A DNA stretch of 64,000 nucleotides from Pedobacter mendelii (lineage in GTDB: Bacteria; Bacteroidota; Bacteroidia; Sphingobacteriales; Sphingobacteriaceae). Shown in pieces: positions 19,586-29,362 of the stretch (position 1 is the first letter of the stretch; every line of letters begins with the position of its first letter). Location of the stretch: contig NZ_BMDJ01000005.1 in the NCBI RefSeq assembly GCF_014635725.1, positions 305,232 to 369,231 of the forward strand. Direction: 5' to 3'. The translations under genes were made by a program, and so were the position numbers. The notes beneath the pieces were generated by a model. The model ran no database searches, was not told the origin of the DNA, and worked only from the letters and a program-made list of their open reading frames with translations.

Positions 19586-20572
19586 TTAACCTAAAGTTTC
19601 TTTCATCAAACGGGTATAAAACTCCTTCAGCGATAAACCCATTGCAGCAACCTGTTGCGGAATAAAACTCGTAGCTGTTTGTCCGGGTATAGTATTTATC
19701 TCTATAAAATAGAACTTACCAGTTTCGTGTTCCAAAAAATAATCTATACGAACAACGCCTCTGCAGTTTAGTTTTTTGTAAACATCTTTAATGATTTGAT
19801 GAACCCTAGCGTATTCTTCATTATTCATATCACCTGGTGTAATTTCTTTTGTAGCACCTGGTGTATACTTTGCTTCAAAATCAAAAAATTCATTAGCAGG
19901 AATAACCTCGGTGGTTGGCAAAACAGAAACTTCACCTTTAGCGCTGTAAACGCCAATAGAAAATTCTCTACCACTAACAAATTCTTCAATCAAAACCTGC
20001 GTATCTTCTTTAAAAGCTTTTTCTACTGCACTTTCTAAATCATCAGCGTGTTTAACTTTACTCATTCCGATACTACTGCCTCCACTGTTAGGCTTAACGA
20101 AATATGGCAATCTTAAATCTTGCTTAATCTGACTCGTATTATAATTCCCGTTCTTAAATATCTGGATAGATTTTGCGGTGTACAAATTATCAATTCCCTC
20201 GACAATTGCTTTGGTATATCCTTTATTCATGGTTATGGATGAGGTCAAAGCATCACAAGTAGTGTAGGGAATGTTGAGAATATCAAAATAACCTTGCAGT
20301 TTGCCATCTTCGCCAGGAGAGCCATGGATAGCTATAAAAACACCATCAAATTTTATTTTACGACCATCAAAGTTTAGTGAAAAATCATTTTTATCAATTT
20401 CTATTTTAACAGAATCAGCGGGTTCGTAAAACCAACCCTTATCGTTAAGCATAATTTTATAAACATCATACAAATCAGTATCAATATTTTGAGCAATTGT
20501 TGCAGCGCTTTTTACTGAAATAACCCATTCGCCTGTGGTACCGCCAGTTAACAATGCAATCGTTTTTTTCAT
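19586..20572 (-). CDS. ddl: D-alanine--D-alanine ligase
   Basis: This is a 328-residue ATP-grasp enzyme joining two D-Ala for peptidoglycan precursors. Visible signatures are the N-terminal ALLTGGTTGEWVISVKSA, HGSPGEDGKLQGYFDIL (residues about 90-106), YFVKPNSGGSSIGMSKV (about residues 154-170), EEFVSGREFSIGVY and the metal-binding end FYFIEINTIPGQTATSF. It is transcribed divergently from the PASTA/mltG cell-wall cluster, with a Crp-family gene directly downstream. Confidence 0.95.
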   Translation of the reverse strand: MKKTIALLTGGTTGEWVISVKSAATIAQNIDTDLYDVYKIMLNDKGWFYEPADSVKIEIDKNDFSLNFDGRKIKFDGVFIAIHGSPGEDGKLQGYFDILNIPYTTCDALTSSITMNKGYTKAIVEGIDNLYTAKSIQIFKNGNYNTSQIKQDLRLPYFVKPNSGGSSIGMSKVKHADDLESAVEKAFKEDTQVLIEEFVSGREFSIGVYSAKGEVSVLPTTEVIPANEFFDFEAKYTPGATKEITPGDMNNEEYARVHQIIKDVYKKLNCRGVVRIDYFLEHETGKFYFIEINTIPGQTATSFIPQQVAAMGLSLKEFYTRLMKETLG

Positions 20573-20746
20573 GTGAAAATTCCTTTATTTTAAAATAGAA
20601 ATTGAATGTAAATATTGCTCAAAAATATAAATATCTTTGAGCAATATTTAATTTTGAATTAGAGAATTATTAATTGATGGTATTGTATTTGCTTAAAGCA
20701 GAGAATTCAATAATTCAAAAATCGCTTATTCAATTATGAAAATAAC

Positions 20747-20754
20747 TACATTTG
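20747..20754 (+). promoter_or_regulatory. -7 promoter element of the PASTA-mltG operon
   Basis: TACATTTG is an exact match to the Bacteroidetes -7 consensus TAnnTTTG, 33 bp before the PASTA gene start. The upstream -33 TTTG-like element is weak (TTATTC region), so the call is tentative. Confidence 0.45.
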
Positions 20755-20787
20755 AGTTTGCAGCATTAACCCCAGAATTTAAGATTC

Positions 20788-21558
20788 ATGTCTAAATTTA
20801 TAGATTATTTAAAAACCAAATCATTTAGAAAGACCATAATAGCCGCCATTTTAACGGTATTTGTGCTACTACTCATCGCATTTTTTAGTTTGCGTTTTTA
20901 CACTAAACATGGCGAAGGATTGAATGTACCTATGGTTAAGGGACTTTCTTTTGATGATGCGGTTGTAAAACTTGAAGAAGCAGGACTTAAATATGAAGTA
21001 GATTCTGTTTTCATTTTAGATCAACCCGCAGGAATAGTTATCGATCAGGATCCTGATCCCAATACTTTTGTTAAAGATAACAGAACGATTTATTTGACCA
21101 TAAATGCAGGTAAAATACCGAACACGAAATTTCCTGATATTGCTTTTAAAACTTTAAGAGAAGCCCAGGCGATTATAGAAAGTTCCCGACTTAAGCTTGG
21201 TGATACCACATACAAAGCCGATGTTAGCCGCGATGTTGTTTTGGAAGCAAGCTTTGGTGGTCAGCCAATTCAAGTTGGGCAAACCATTCCTGTTGGTTCC
21301 AGAATTAATTTGGTTTTAGGCGACGGTCGGGGAAATCAAGATGTAGATATTCCGCAATTAATTGGTTTAACAATTGATGAAGCAAAGTTTAGCTTAAAAG
21401 GTTCTGCATTAACTTTAGGTAACATTATGTTCGAAGGCGCAATTACTGATACTGCAAATGCTGTAATTACAAAGCAAGACCCAATGCCGGCAGATTCACT
21501 AACTAAAGTTACCATTGGTACAAAAATTAATGTTACCCTATCTAACAAGCAACTATAA
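20788..21558 (+). CDS. PASTA domain-containing membrane protein (no kinase domain)
   Basis: This 256-residue protein has a single N-terminal transmembrane helix (residues about 16-36) followed by three PASTA repeats: VPMVKGLSFDDAVVKLEEAGL, FPDIAFKTLREAQAIIES and IPQLIGLTIDEAKFSLKG. PASTA domains bind peptidoglycan or muropeptides. There is no Ser/Thr kinase domain, unlike the Firmicutes and Actinobacteria proteins; such stand-alone forms occur in Bacteroidetes. It starts an operon with mltG, a thioesterase and yihY, next to ddl, so a cell-wall role is likely. Confidence 0.85.
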   Translation: MSKFIDYLKTKSFRKTIIAAILTVFVLLLIAFFSLRFYTKHGEGLNVPMVKGLSFDDAVVKLEEAGLKYEVDSVFILDQPAGIVIDQDPDPNTFVKDNRTIYLTINAGKIPNTKFPDIAFKTLREAQAIIESSRLKLGDTTYKADVSRDVVLEASFGGQPIQVGQTIPVGSRINLVLGDGRGNQDVDIPQLIGLTIDEAKFSLKGSALTLGNIMFEGAITDTANAVITKQDPMPADSLTKVTIGTKINVTLSNKQL

Positions 21559-21576
21559 AATACGCACATTACAATA

Positions 21577-22632
21577 ATGACTGAAGTAGAAAAAAATAAA
21601 ATGAGTAACGGAAAAAAAGCCGCTTTAATTATGGCTGCTTTAATTATTCTAATTGGCGGATATTTTGGATTAAACTTTTATAAGGTTTACTTTGCCCCTA
21701 ATGTTACCGAGAATCAAAAATATTTATACATAAAAACCGGTGCTAATTATGATGCTTTAGTAGATAATTTAAAAAATAAAGAAATTATTAAAAGTATTTC
21801 TTCTTTTGCTACTGCGGCAGAAAAAATGAATTTACCCGCTAACGTTAAGCCTGGTCGTTATCTTTTGAAAAAAGGAATGACGAATCGTATTTTAATTAAT
21901 ATGATAAAAGCAGGCAATCAGGAACCTGTAAAACTGAAGTTTCAAAACATACGCAAAAAAGAAAACTTTGCTGCTTACCTGGCAAGCAACTTAGAAGCCG
22001 ATTCCATTAGTTTCATAAGTATTCTAGATTCTACTCCTTTAATAAGCAAATATGGATTTAATCAGGATAACGTTTATGCCATGTTTATCCCCAACACTTA
22101 TGAAATGTACTGGAATGTTTCGCCAACAGATTTTTTTGATAGAATGCATAACGAATATGAAAAATTCTGGAATGCAGGTCGTAAACAAAAGGCTGCGAGC
22201 TTAAACCTAAGTCCTGCACAAGTTTATACTCTAGCATCAATTGTAGATGCTGAGGCACTTTACGATAAAGAAATGCCAATTATTGCAGGCTTATATCTTA
22301 ATAGGTTAAACAAAGGTGTTTTATTGCAAGCAGACCCTACAGTAATTTTCGCAAATAATGATTTTACTGTTAAACGAGTAACCAATAAACTTTTGCAAGT
22401 GCAATCCTTATATAATACCTACAAGTATGCTGGATTGCCACCAGGACCTATTATCATGCCAAGTATTAATGCAATTGATGCGGTTTTAAATCGCGATAAA
22501 AACGATTATATCTACATGTGTGCTAAAGAAGATTTTTCGGGATACCATAATTTTGCAGTTACCAAAGAACAGCATGAAATTAATGCCAAAAAATATCGTG
22601 AAGCTTTAAACAAACGGAACATTTTTAAGTAA
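21577..22632 (+). CDS. mltG: Endolytic murein transglycosylase MltG
   Basis: The 351-residue protein has one N-terminal membrane helix (residues about 14-34) and the YceG-like domain that cleaves nascent glycan strands. Motifs seen are FIPNTYEMYWNVSPTDFFDRM, the active-site region ASIVDAEALYDKEMPIIAGLYLNRL, LQADPTVIF, YNTYKYAGLPPGPI and MCAKEDFSGYHNFAVT. In many MltG proteins the active-site region reads SIVEKE; here it reads SIVDAEA. An alternative start at 21601 (MSNGKK) is possible. The stop overlaps the ATG of the thioesterase gene (TAATG), indicating translational coupling. Confidence 0.92.
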   Translation: MTEVEKNKMSNGKKAALIMAALIILIGGYFGLNFYKVYFAPNVTENQKYLYIKTGANYDALVDNLKNKEIIKSISSFATAAEKMNLPANVKPGRYLLKKGMTNRILINMIKAGNQEPVKLKFQNIRKKENFAAYLASNLEADSISFISILDSTPLISKYGFNQDNVYAMFIPNTYEMYWNVSPTDFFDRMHNEYEKFWNAGRKQKAASLNLSPAQVYTLASIVDAEALYDKEMPIIAGLYLNRLNKGVLLQADPTVIFANNDFTVKRVTNKLLQVQSLYNTYKYAGLPPGPIIMPSINAIDAVLNRDKNDYIYMCAKEDFSGYHNFAVTKEQHEINAKKYREALNKRNIFK

Positions 22633-23039
22633 TGTATAGCCATTCTACAAAAATAAGGGTTCGCTACGGCGAAACCGACCAAATGGGATACATGTACTAT
22701 GGTAACTATGCCCAATATTATGAAGTTGGACGCGTAGAAATGTTGCGAAGCCTGGGCATGAGTTATAGCTCTATGGAAGCCGAGGGAATTATGATGCCTG
22801 TTTTAGAATTAAGGTGCAAGTACATTAAGCCTGCGTTTTATGACCAAGAAATTATGGTAAAAACCATTATTAAAACTTTGCCAGGCATTCGTATTTTTTT
22901 TGAATATGAATTGTATAACGAAAAGAATGAACTTATAAATCTTGGTGCCACAACACTTGTTTTTGTTGATATGAAAAAGAATAAGCCAACAAATCCACCA
23001 GAAAATTTTATGGAGAAGTTATCGGTTTTTTTTAATTAA
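22632..23039 (+). CDS. Acyl-CoA thioesterase, YbgC/4HBT family
   Basis: This is a 135-residue hot-dog-fold thioesterase. The motif RYGETDQMGYMYYGNYAQYYEVGRVEML (residues about 10-37) contains the family's Asp in a D-Q-M-G-Y form where many have DxxGHV, and is characteristic of 4HBT/YbgC. It hydrolyses acyl-CoAs of unknown identity in the cytoplasm. Its start overlaps the mltG stop, so it is co-translated in the cell-wall operon. Confidence 0.85.
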   Translation: MYSHSTKIRVRYGETDQMGYMYYGNYAQYYEVGRVEMLRSLGMSYSSMEAEGIMMPVLELRCKYIKPAFYDQEIMVKTIIKTLPGIRIFFEYELYNEKNELINLGATTLVFVDMKKNKPTNPPENFMEKLSVFFN

Positions 23040-23047
23040 TAATTATA

Positions 23048-24037
23048 ATGGAATGGCTGCATAAGCAATTATTACATCTTAAAATCTATTCAAATTTTAT
23101 TGAATGGACTAAACATTGCGTATTACCAGGATTTAGTCCACTTCCACTTTATACAGTTGCTACCTTTTTTTTTAAAGAGATAGGTAAAGAATCATTGGTT
23201 AATAAATCCTCTTCACTTGCTTACAGTTTTATGCTTGCTGTTTTCCCCAGCATCATCTTCCTGTTTACATTAATACCTTTTATTCCAATTTCAGGCTTTC
23301 AGGATAAGTTATTAAGTTTAATTGAACTTATACTTCCACATAATGCTTTCGAAGCCTTTGAAACAACCTTAAAAGACATTGTTAAAAATCAGAATAAAGG
23401 TTTGCTTTCCTTTGGTTTTTTATCAGCAATATTCTTTGCAACAAATGGTGTTAAAAATTTAATGAAAGCTTTTAACAAGGCATCATTAATCATCGAAACC
23501 AGAAGCTGGCTAAAACAGCGTTTAATAGCGCTGATTTTAACAATGATTATATTTCTATCCGTTGTGTTATGCATTAGTGCGATGGCAATTGGAGAATTAT
23601 TGCTAAACTATATTAAAACAGAACTTCATATAAAAGATAGTTTAGCCGTATATGCCATACAATTTACGCGATGGACACTTTTAACTGTATTATATTTTAT
23701 TACCATATCGATTTTATATCGTTACGGCCCATCACATGCAAAAAAATGGAAGCTTTTTAGTGCCGGTTCATGGCTTGCAACAATTTTGGCTTTTTTAACT
23801 ATTTGGGGCTTCTCGTTTTACATTAATAATTTCGGTTCTTACAACAAAGTTTACGGCTCTATAGGTACTTTAATTGTTGTTATGATATGGCTTTATTTAA
23901 ATTCTTTAATATTATTAATCGGATTTGAGCTGAATGCAAGCGTTGATGTAAGCAAAAGAAGCGTTAAAATCATCCGTCCAACTTTCAATTTGTTCAAGGA
24001 AACAGCCGAAATTGATGAGAATATCGCAAAGAAATAA
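23048..24037 (+). CDS. YihY/UPF0761 family inner-membrane protein
   Basis: This 329-residue membrane protein has about six helices and the YihY (formerly, and incorrectly, ribonuclease BN) signatures: SLAYSFMLAVFPSIIFLFTLIPF (residues about 57-79), SFGFLSAIFFATNGVKNLMKAFN and YGSIGTLIVVMIWLYLNSLILLIGFELNA. The function is unsettled; it is last in the PASTA-mltG-thioesterase operon, 8 bp after the thioesterase. Confidence 0.85.
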   Translation: MEWLHKQLLHLKIYSNFIEWTKHCVLPGFSPLPLYTVATFFFKEIGKESLVNKSSSLAYSFMLAVFPSIIFLFTLIPFIPISGFQDKLLSLIELILPHNAFEAFETTLKDIVKNQNKGLLSFGFLSAIFFATNGVKNLMKAFNKASLIIETRSWLKQRLIALILTMIIFLSVVLCISAMAIGELLLNYIKTELHIKDSLAVYAIQFTRWTLLTVLYFITISILYRYGPSHAKKWKLFSAGSWLATILAFLTIWGFSFYINNFGSYNKVYGSIGTLIVVMIWLYLNSLILLIGFELNASVDVSKRSVKIIRPTFNLFKETAEIDENIAKK

Positions 24038-24096
24038 TTTTTTCTATCTCTGTGTTAAGTAATTATCAACTTTTTATAAAAAAAACTCAATCACTA

Positions 24097-24127
24097 TTTG
24101 TAGAATTAAATCGGATTTGTACTTTTG
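24097..24127 (+). promoter_or_regulatory. Promoter of tRNA-Ser
   Basis: TTTG (24097-24100), 19 bp spacing and TACTTTTG (24120-24127) give a perfect Bacteroidetes promoter, TTTG-N19-TAnnTTTG, ending 4 nt before the mature tRNA 5' end. It serves as an internal reference for the -7 element used elsewhere in this annotation. Confidence 0.85.
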
Positions 24128-24131
24128 TCGC

Positions 24132-24221
24132 GGAGAGTTGGCAGAGTGGTCGATTGCGGCAGTCTTGAAAACTGTTGACTTGTTAAAGGGTCCGCGGGTT
24201 CGAATCCCCCACTCTCCGCCA
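24132..24221 (+). tRNA. tRNA-Ser (anticodon TGA)
   Basis: The acceptor stem GGAGAGT (24132-24138) pairs exactly with ACTCTCC (24211-24217), followed by discriminator G and an encoded CCA. The anticodon loop CTTGAAA is held by GCAGT/ACTGT, giving anticodon TGA. A long variable arm and the T loop GGTTCGAATCC are present. The length of 90 nt fits a class II serine tRNA. The GC content of the flanks rises just after it. Confidence 0.97.
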
Positions 24222-24241
24222 ATGTATAATCAAAATACATC

Positions 24242-24274
24242 AAAACGCTTTAAACTATATGTTTAAAGCGTTTT
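24242..24274 (+). terminator. Strong terminator after tRNA-Ser
   Basis: A perfect 14-bp stem AAAACGCTTTAAAC / GTTTAAAGCGTTTT with loop TATAT is followed by TTTTTT-type sequence. The A-rich left flank means it could also stop the minus-strand operon ending at 24381. Confidence 0.9.
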
Positions 24275-24380
24275 TTGTTTTAAGGATATTCTCAAAATAT
24301 ATGTTAATTATCCTAATTTTTATCAATTACGGATAAGTAATTTGAAAAATAGAATATTAAATCAGTCTAAAAACATTCAC

Positions 24381-25145
24381 CTAAGGTTCTATATTATCTG
24401 CAATTCTGCTGTGTTTATCCTTTCTATTGTACCTGACATTGGAATAATACCTTTTAATATTTAGCCGAAATACATCATATAATAAGATGAAGCATAGTAT
24501 TAATACGGGTATCAAAAAAGAGTGGAAGCTAATGCAGGTATAAAGATATGCACCCGATAAAGCGCCCAACATAAAGAAAAGGATTATAGAAACCCGTAGT
24601 TTAATTCTGGAAAGTAAATCCTCCTGTGAATTATAATTATCTGTTCTTAATTGAGCCAGTTCTATACCCAGATCGGTAAATGTTCCGGTGAGGTGGGTGG
24701 TTCTAACTACAGAACCAGAAATTACTGATACCAATGCGTTCTGCATACCCATTGCAAATAAGAGACTTCCAGCAAAAAAATTACTTGAAAAGCCAAAATC
24801 CTTCATGGAGGCAGAAACAACACAAAATAGCAGAATTACAATTTCAATAATAATAGGAATTGCAAATGAAAAACGTTCGTTATGGCCAATCTTAGTTACA
24901 ATTAAACTGCTGGTAAAAGCTCCTGCCAAAAAAAGCATCATCCACATAGCTATCAATCTGGCCATCGCCCAATCTTGTCTGGCAATGCCTTCAGCAAAAA
25001 GAGCAGCATGCCCGGTAACATTTGTTGTAAGTGCAGAAAACCCCAAAAACCCTGCTGCGTTTACAAAACCTGCGGTTAAGCTTAGCAGCACGGCCACTTT
25101 CAGATTGTGTGCATAAGTTCTTTTAACTCCAAAATGTCTTAGCAT
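24381..25145 (-). CDS. YoaK (DUF1275) family membrane protein
   Basis: This 254-residue protein has six or so hydrophobic helices. Family marks are LSLTAGFVNAAGFLGFSALTTNVTGHAALF (residues about 22-51), GMQNALVSVISGSVVRTTHLTGTFTDLGIELAQL (about residues 133-166) and a C-terminal membrane pair. YoaK/DUF1275 proteins have no established transport substrate. It is the last gene of the eight-gene minus-strand operon that begins with fumC, 20 bp after the DUF6544 gene. Confidence 0.85.
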   Translation of the reverse strand: MLRHFGVKRTYAHNLKVAVLLSLTAGFVNAAGFLGFSALTTNVTGHAALFAEGIARQDWAMARLIAMWMMLFLAGAFTSSLIVTKIGHNERFSFAIPIIIEIVILLFCVVSASMKDFGFSSNFFAGSLLFAMGMQNALVSVISGSVVRTTHLTGTFTDLGIELAQLRTDNYNSQEDLLSRIKLRVSIILFFMLGALSGAYLYTCISFHSFLIPVLILCFILLYDVFRLNIKRYYSNVRYNRKDKHSRIADNIEP

Positions 25146-25165
25146 AATTGGCTGTACTTTTCTTC

Positions 25166-25975
25166 TTAAAAGCGAAAGTTTTTATTGTATTCTATCTTCC
25201 TGAGCTCGAATTTTGCATAAGGATGCACTATTCCGTTAAGTTTCCAGCAGGCCTCTGCCAGAGTGGGGATATTGATATTATTGATTTCGTGATAACTGGA
25301 AAGATTAATAATCCATGTTTCCAGCGTTTCTTCCATATATCTTTTGGTTGCCAATGTTTCAATCTCACCCTTTTCATTAAAAGAGACAAGGTAGTTTAAA
25401 ACTAATCCTTCCACTTCCATCTTAAGCCTTGCATTTTTTGAGTCGATAGCGTACCATCGCTTATTTTTATCTGGCAGTAAATTTGTAGGAAACCATACAC
25501 TTTCTGACAACCACCGCAGCAATTCACCTTGATTTAATTTTTTGCCACTACTATTTACGATCTTCAGTGCAGAAAATAGAAAAACTTCTAATTTCCCCTT
25601 AGTTCCGATATACATATCCCTTGCGCTGAATAGACTTGTATTGCCTTTCCAGATAAAACCAGCTGGAATTGAAGTAAAATATTGCTCACCAAGTATCGGT
25701 ATCCAAGGTTTATTTAAAGCCATTTTAAAGTAACCTCCATGTTTTAATCGGGTACTTATAGGGTAGGCTTGACCTTCCTTTAGTACCAGCCTGAAATATT
25801 TCTCAACAGGCAAGGGAAGACTAGAGACCTCTGCGATGCTAAAGACCTTTGGAGCAGATTTATCAACAAGGGAAAAAAGGCTTTTAACCTGCCTCTTAAA
25901 GCGCAAATTAGAAAGTAATATTAACACACCAAATAGCACTAAAATAAGTAATATAATGAAAGCAGCAGTAATCAT
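25166..25975 (-). CDS. DUF6544-like membrane-anchored protein
   Basis: The 269-residue protein has one N-terminal transmembrane helix (residues about 3-24) and a soluble domain with LPLPVEKYFRLVLKEGQ (residues about 53-69), MYIGTKGKLEVFLFSALKIV, LLRWLSESVWFPTNLLP and a C-terminal beta-rich part. The pattern agrees with the DUF6544 (earlier DUF6920) family of unknown function. It sits between the fumarate reductase iron-sulfur gene (9 bp) and yoaK (20 bp). Its inclusion in the fumarate operon suggests a cell-envelope role tied to low oxygen, but nothing in the sequence proves that. Confidence 0.65.
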   Translation of the reverse strand: MITAAFIILLILVLFGVLILLSNLRFKRQVKSLFSLVDKSAPKVFSIAEVSSLPLPVEKYFRLVLKEGQAYPISTRLKHGGYFKMALNKPWIPILGEQYFTSIPAGFIWKGNTSLFSARDMYIGTKGKLEVFLFSALKIVNSSGKKLNQGELLRWLSESVWFPTNLLPDKNKRWYAIDSKNARLKMEVEGLVLNYLVSFNEKGEIETLATKRYMEETLETWIINLSSYHEINNINIPTLAEACWKLNGIVHPYAKFELRKIEYNKNFRF

Positions 25976-25984
25976 ATTATGTCA

Positions 25985-26731
25985 TTATTTTCTTAAAACT
26001 AAAGCCTTATTATACTGATAATTCATACGTCCGATGTGTAACACAGATATCTCCTGTGGGCATTCTACCTCGCATGCTTCTGTGTTAGAACAATGTCCAA
26101 AACCTTCTGCATCCATTTGATTGACCATTTTGATAACCCTATTAGCTGCCTCCAGCTTTCCTTGGGGCAAAAGCACAAGATGAGATACCTTTGCTGAAGT
26201 AAAAAGGGCAGCACTCGAATTTTTACATGTGGCCACACAGGCTCCACACCCAATACAAGCTGCAGCATCAAAAGCCGCTTCTGTAACTTCATGCGCAATT
26301 GGAATGCTGTTAGATTCTGGTGCCTGTCCGGTTGATGCTGAAATATAGCCTCCCGACTGTATAATATGATCAAAAGCAGATCGATCTATTTTCAAATCTC
26401 TTAAAACTGGAAAAGCAGCAGCCCGGAAAGGCTCAATATAGACAGTTTCTCCATCTTTAAAACTTCTCATATGCAGTTGGCAGGTTGTTGTTCCTGTCAA
26501 TGGACCATGTGCCCTCCCGTTAATCATCATGCCGCATGCACCGCAAATGCCCTCTCTACAATCATGGTCAAATTCAATAACCCGCTCCCCTTTTTGTATT
26601 AGCCGCTCATTTAATAAATCAAGCATTTCTAAAAAAGACATATGCACGGAAATACCATCAACATCATAGCTGACCATATCCCCTTTTGCTTCTCTATTTT
26701 CCTGACGCCAGACTTTCAGATATAATTTCAT
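25985..26731 (-). CDS. frdB/sdhB: Fumarate reductase / succinate dehydrogenase iron-sulfur subunit
   Basis: The 248-residue subunit carries the three expected cluster motifs: a [2Fe-2S] ferredoxin loop [10 protein letters not shown] with a later Cys in TGTTTC (residues about 59-85), [11 protein letters not shown] (about residues 152-162), and [12 protein letters not shown] (about residues 212-223). It passes electrons between the flavoprotein and the membrane cytochrome b. It follows the flavoprotein gene by 21 bp. Sequence alone cannot tell reductase from dehydrogenase, but context (C4-dicarboxylate porin, transporter, fumarase and an FNR-like promoter) favours fumarate reduction. Confidence 0.92.
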   Translation of the reverse strand: MKLYLKVWRQENREAKGDMVSYDVDGISVHMSFLEMLDLLNERLIQKGERVIEFDHDCREGICGACGMMINGRAHGPLTGTTTCQLHMRSFKDGETVYIEPFRAAAFPVLRDLKIDRSAFDHIIQSGGYISASTGQAPESNSIPIAHEVTEAAFDAAACIGCGACVATCKNSSAALFTSAKVSHLVLLPQGKLEAANRVIKMVNQMDAEGFGHCSNTEACEVECPQEISVLHIGRMNYQYNKALVLRK

Positions 26732-26752
26732 AATAAATTCTTTAATAATTAA

Positions 26753-28663
26753 TTATTTGTAACTTCTAACAGTAAGCTTTACGGACTCAAAAACCAATGG
26801 CTCTTTATGTAATTCGGGCTCTTCAGCTTCACCTTTCCATTCCCAAGCCGATACAAAGCAAAAGTCCTTGTCATTACGAACTGCTTCACCATCAGGTGTT
26901 TGATATTCTTCCCTAAAATGTGCTCCGCATGATTCTTCACGTTGCAGGGCATCATAACACATCAACTCGCCCAGTTCTAAAAAATCAGAAACCCGTCCCG
27001 CTTTTTCGAGCTCTGAATTCACCTGGTCATCCCCGGTAATTTTCAGTTCTTGATCAAATGATTTTTTTAGTGCTTTGATATCCAATATCGCCTGTTTTAA
27101 GCTTTCCTCAGTTCTGGATAGGCCGCATTTATCGTAAAGCAACTTGCCTAGGGTTTTATGAAAATGATCTGCTGAAAGATGTCCTTTAAGGCTTAAAAAT
27201 CTACTTAGCTGTTCCCTGACTGTATTTTCCGCTTCTTCAAAAGCTGAATGATCTGTTGTTACCTTTTCCGCTTTAAGTTCACCAGAAAGATAATTTGGAA
27301 TAGTATATGGTGCAATGAAATAACCATCTACGCAGGACTGAAGCAGTGAATTCGCACCCAGTCTGTTGGCGCCGTGATCTGAGAAGTTAGCTTCACCTAA
27401 AGCAAAAAGCCCTGGAATAGTTGTCATCAGATCATAATCTACCCAGAGTCCACCCATTGTAAAGTGAGCAGCAGGAGAAATCAACATTGGCTCCTTATAG
27501 GCATCAACGCCATTTATCTTATCGTACATTCGAAACAGGTTTCCATACTTCTCCTCTATCTTGTCTCTTCCCTGCTCCTTAATTGCTTTTGAAAAATCAA
27601 GGCAGACTGCATTTTTCATTGGCCCAACACCACAACCTGCATCAATCCTTTCTTTTGCAGCCCTTGAGGAAATATCCCTTGGGGAAAGATTTCCGAAAGT
27701 TGGGTAACGTCTTTCCAGGTAATAATCTCTTTCCTCTTCAGGTATATTGTTTGGTATCCGCTCATCGCCTGCTTTTTTTGGCACCCAAATCCTTCCATCA
27801 TTGCGGAGCGATTCGGACATTAAGGTGAGTTTGGACTGGGTTTCGCCAATCTGTGGCAAACAAGTTGGATGAAACTGGATCCAGCTTACTCCCGACATAT
27901 AAGCGCCCTTTTTATGCGCCCTCCAGATCGCTGAACTATTACAGCCCATGGCCAGTGTAGATAGGTAGTAAACCTTTCCATAGCCACCTGTGGCAAGTAC
28001 AACCGCATTTGCAGCATATCGCTCTATTTCTCCTGTCTCCAGGTTACGGGCAATAATTCCCCTGGCTTTTCCATCTACTAAAACAAGATCAAGCATTTCA
28101 TGGCGTGTATAAGTTTGCACTTTACCTTCCGAAACTTGTCGCATTAAAGCCTGATAGGCACCCATCATAAGCTGTTGCCCGGTTTGACCACGAGCATAAA
28201 ATGTACGTGAAACCTGCACACCGCCAAAAGATCGATTATTTAAATATCCTCCATATTCTCTTGCAAATGGAACACCTTGTGCTACAGCCTGATCAATAAG
28301 TGATAATGAGCATTCTGCCAATCGATAAACGTTAGCTTCCCGAGAGCGAAAATCTCCTCCTTTTATGGTATCATAAAACATACGGTAAACACTGTCTCCA
28401 TCATTTTTATAGTTCTTCGCGGCATTTACTCCTCCTTGTGCTGCAACTGAATGAGCTCTACGGGCAGAATCCTGAAAACAAAAAGACTTAACATTATAGC
28501 CCTGTTCTGCCAACGTTGCAGCACATGATGAGCCTGCAAGTCCCGTACCCACGACAATAATATCCAATTTTTTACGATTGGCTGGATTTATGAGCTTTGA
28601 GTTATCTTTATAGTTCTTCCATTTATCGGCAAGTTGGCCGACAGGAATTTTAGCGTCTATCAT
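26753..28663 (-). CDS. frdA/sdhA: Fumarate reductase / succinate dehydrogenase flavoprotein subunit
   Basis: The 636-residue subunit has an FAD dinucleotide fold [19 protein letters not shown] (residues about 37-55) and the flavinylation His H71 in [11 protein letters not shown]. Substrate-site segments are [19 protein letters not shown] and [24 protein letters not shown]. It matches the Bacteroidetes/epsilon-proteobacterial type with a diheme single-chain cytochrome b. Its start overlaps the cytochrome b stop (ATGA). With the subunits on either side it forms a complete membrane complex. Confidence 0.94.
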   Translation of the reverse strand: MIDAKIPVGQLADKWKNYKDNSKLINPANRKKLDIIVVGTGLAGSSCAATLAEQGYNVKSFCFQDSARRAHSVAAQGGVNAAKNYKNDGDSVYRMFYDTIKGGDFRSREANVYRLAECSLSLIDQAVAQGVPFAREYGGYLNNRSFGGVQVSRTFYARGQTGQQLMMGAYQALMRQVSEGKVQTYTRHEMLDLVLVDGKARGIIARNLETGEIERYAANAVVLATGGYGKVYYLSTLAMGCNSSAIWRAHKKGAYMSGVSWIQFHPTCLPQIGETQSKLTLMSESLRNDGRIWVPKKAGDERIPNNIPEEERDYYLERRYPTFGNLSPRDISSRAAKERIDAGCGVGPMKNAVCLDFSKAIKEQGRDKIEEKYGNLFRMYDKINGVDAYKEPMLISPAAHFTMGGLWVDYDLMTTIPGLFALGEANFSDHGANRLGANSLLQSCVDGYFIAPYTIPNYLSGELKAEKVTTDHSAFEEAENTVREQLSRFLSLKGHLSADHFHKTLGKLLYDKCGLSRTEESLKQAILDIKALKKSFDQELKITGDDQVNSELEKAGRVSDFLELGELMCYDALQREESCGAHFREEYQTPDGEAVRNDKDFCFVSAWEWKGEAEEPELHKEPLVFESVKLTVRSYK

Positions 28664-29328
28664 AATGCGTTGAGATTAAAATAAATATAAATGGGTATCA
28701 GCATGAAGCCTAAAGTGATCAATATGGAATAAACCCACCCGAAGAACCGAACAACCCTGGCGTATTTAGGATGATAAAGTCCAAGCGTTCTTGATGCGCT
28801 GAAAAAGCCATGCAAAAGATGGAATCCGAGTGCTAAAAAAGAAAGCTCATAAATGATTATGTACCAGCCTTGCTGAAATGAACTGATCACAATTGAATAA
28901 AGATCTTTATTCCCTTTTGCATCAAGTGGAAGACTTCCAAATTTATACTCATACCAGTAATCCTTAAAATGGATAATTAGAAAAATCAGGATGATCGTTC
29001 CAAGTATGCCCATGTTCCTGCTGTTCCATGAACTAACCTGACTGCGCTTATCATAAACATAACTACTGCCATTCGCTTTTATATTTTTTTTGGTGATGAC
29101 TAGTGCATAAAAGGCATGTCCGATTAGCGATAGATAAAGAACATAAGAGATTATTTTGATTAGGATATTTCCCGAAAGCAGGTGGGAATACCAATTGAAC
29201 TGTTCCCGCGCTTCAGATTCAGGCAACAAGAGCTGCAGGTTTCCCAGCAGATGAATCACCAGAAAGAAGCAGAGGAAAAGCCCCGTTGCGGCCATCACTA
29301 GTTTATATGTTAAAGTAGTTTGTTTCAT
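28660..29328 (-). CDS. frdC/sdhC: Fumarate reductase / succinate dehydrogenase cytochrome b subunit
   Basis: This 222-residue protein has five hydrophobic helices and His residues placed for two hemes ([12 protein letters not shown] near residue 25, [11 protein letters not shown] near residue 69, LIIHFKDYW near residue 119, GFHLLHGFF near residue 171). It is the type B single-subunit anchor, which exchanges electrons with menaquinone. It overlaps the flavoprotein gene by four bases. Menaquinone synthesis genes lie at the start of the window. Confidence 0.9.
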   Translation of the reverse strand: MKQTTLTYKLVMAATGLFLCFFLVIHLLGNLQLLLPESEAREQFNWYSHLLSGNILIKIISYVLYLSLIGHAFYALVITKKNIKANGSSYVYDKRSQVSSWNSRNMGILGTIILIFLIIHFKDYWYEYKFGSLPLDAKGNKDLYSIVISSFQQGWYIIIYELSFLALGFHLLHGFFSASRTLGLYHPKYARVVRFFGWVYSILITLGFMLIPIYIYFNLNAL

Positions 29329-29362
29329 ATTATAAATTTAAATAGATGAACATTTAAGTTTC

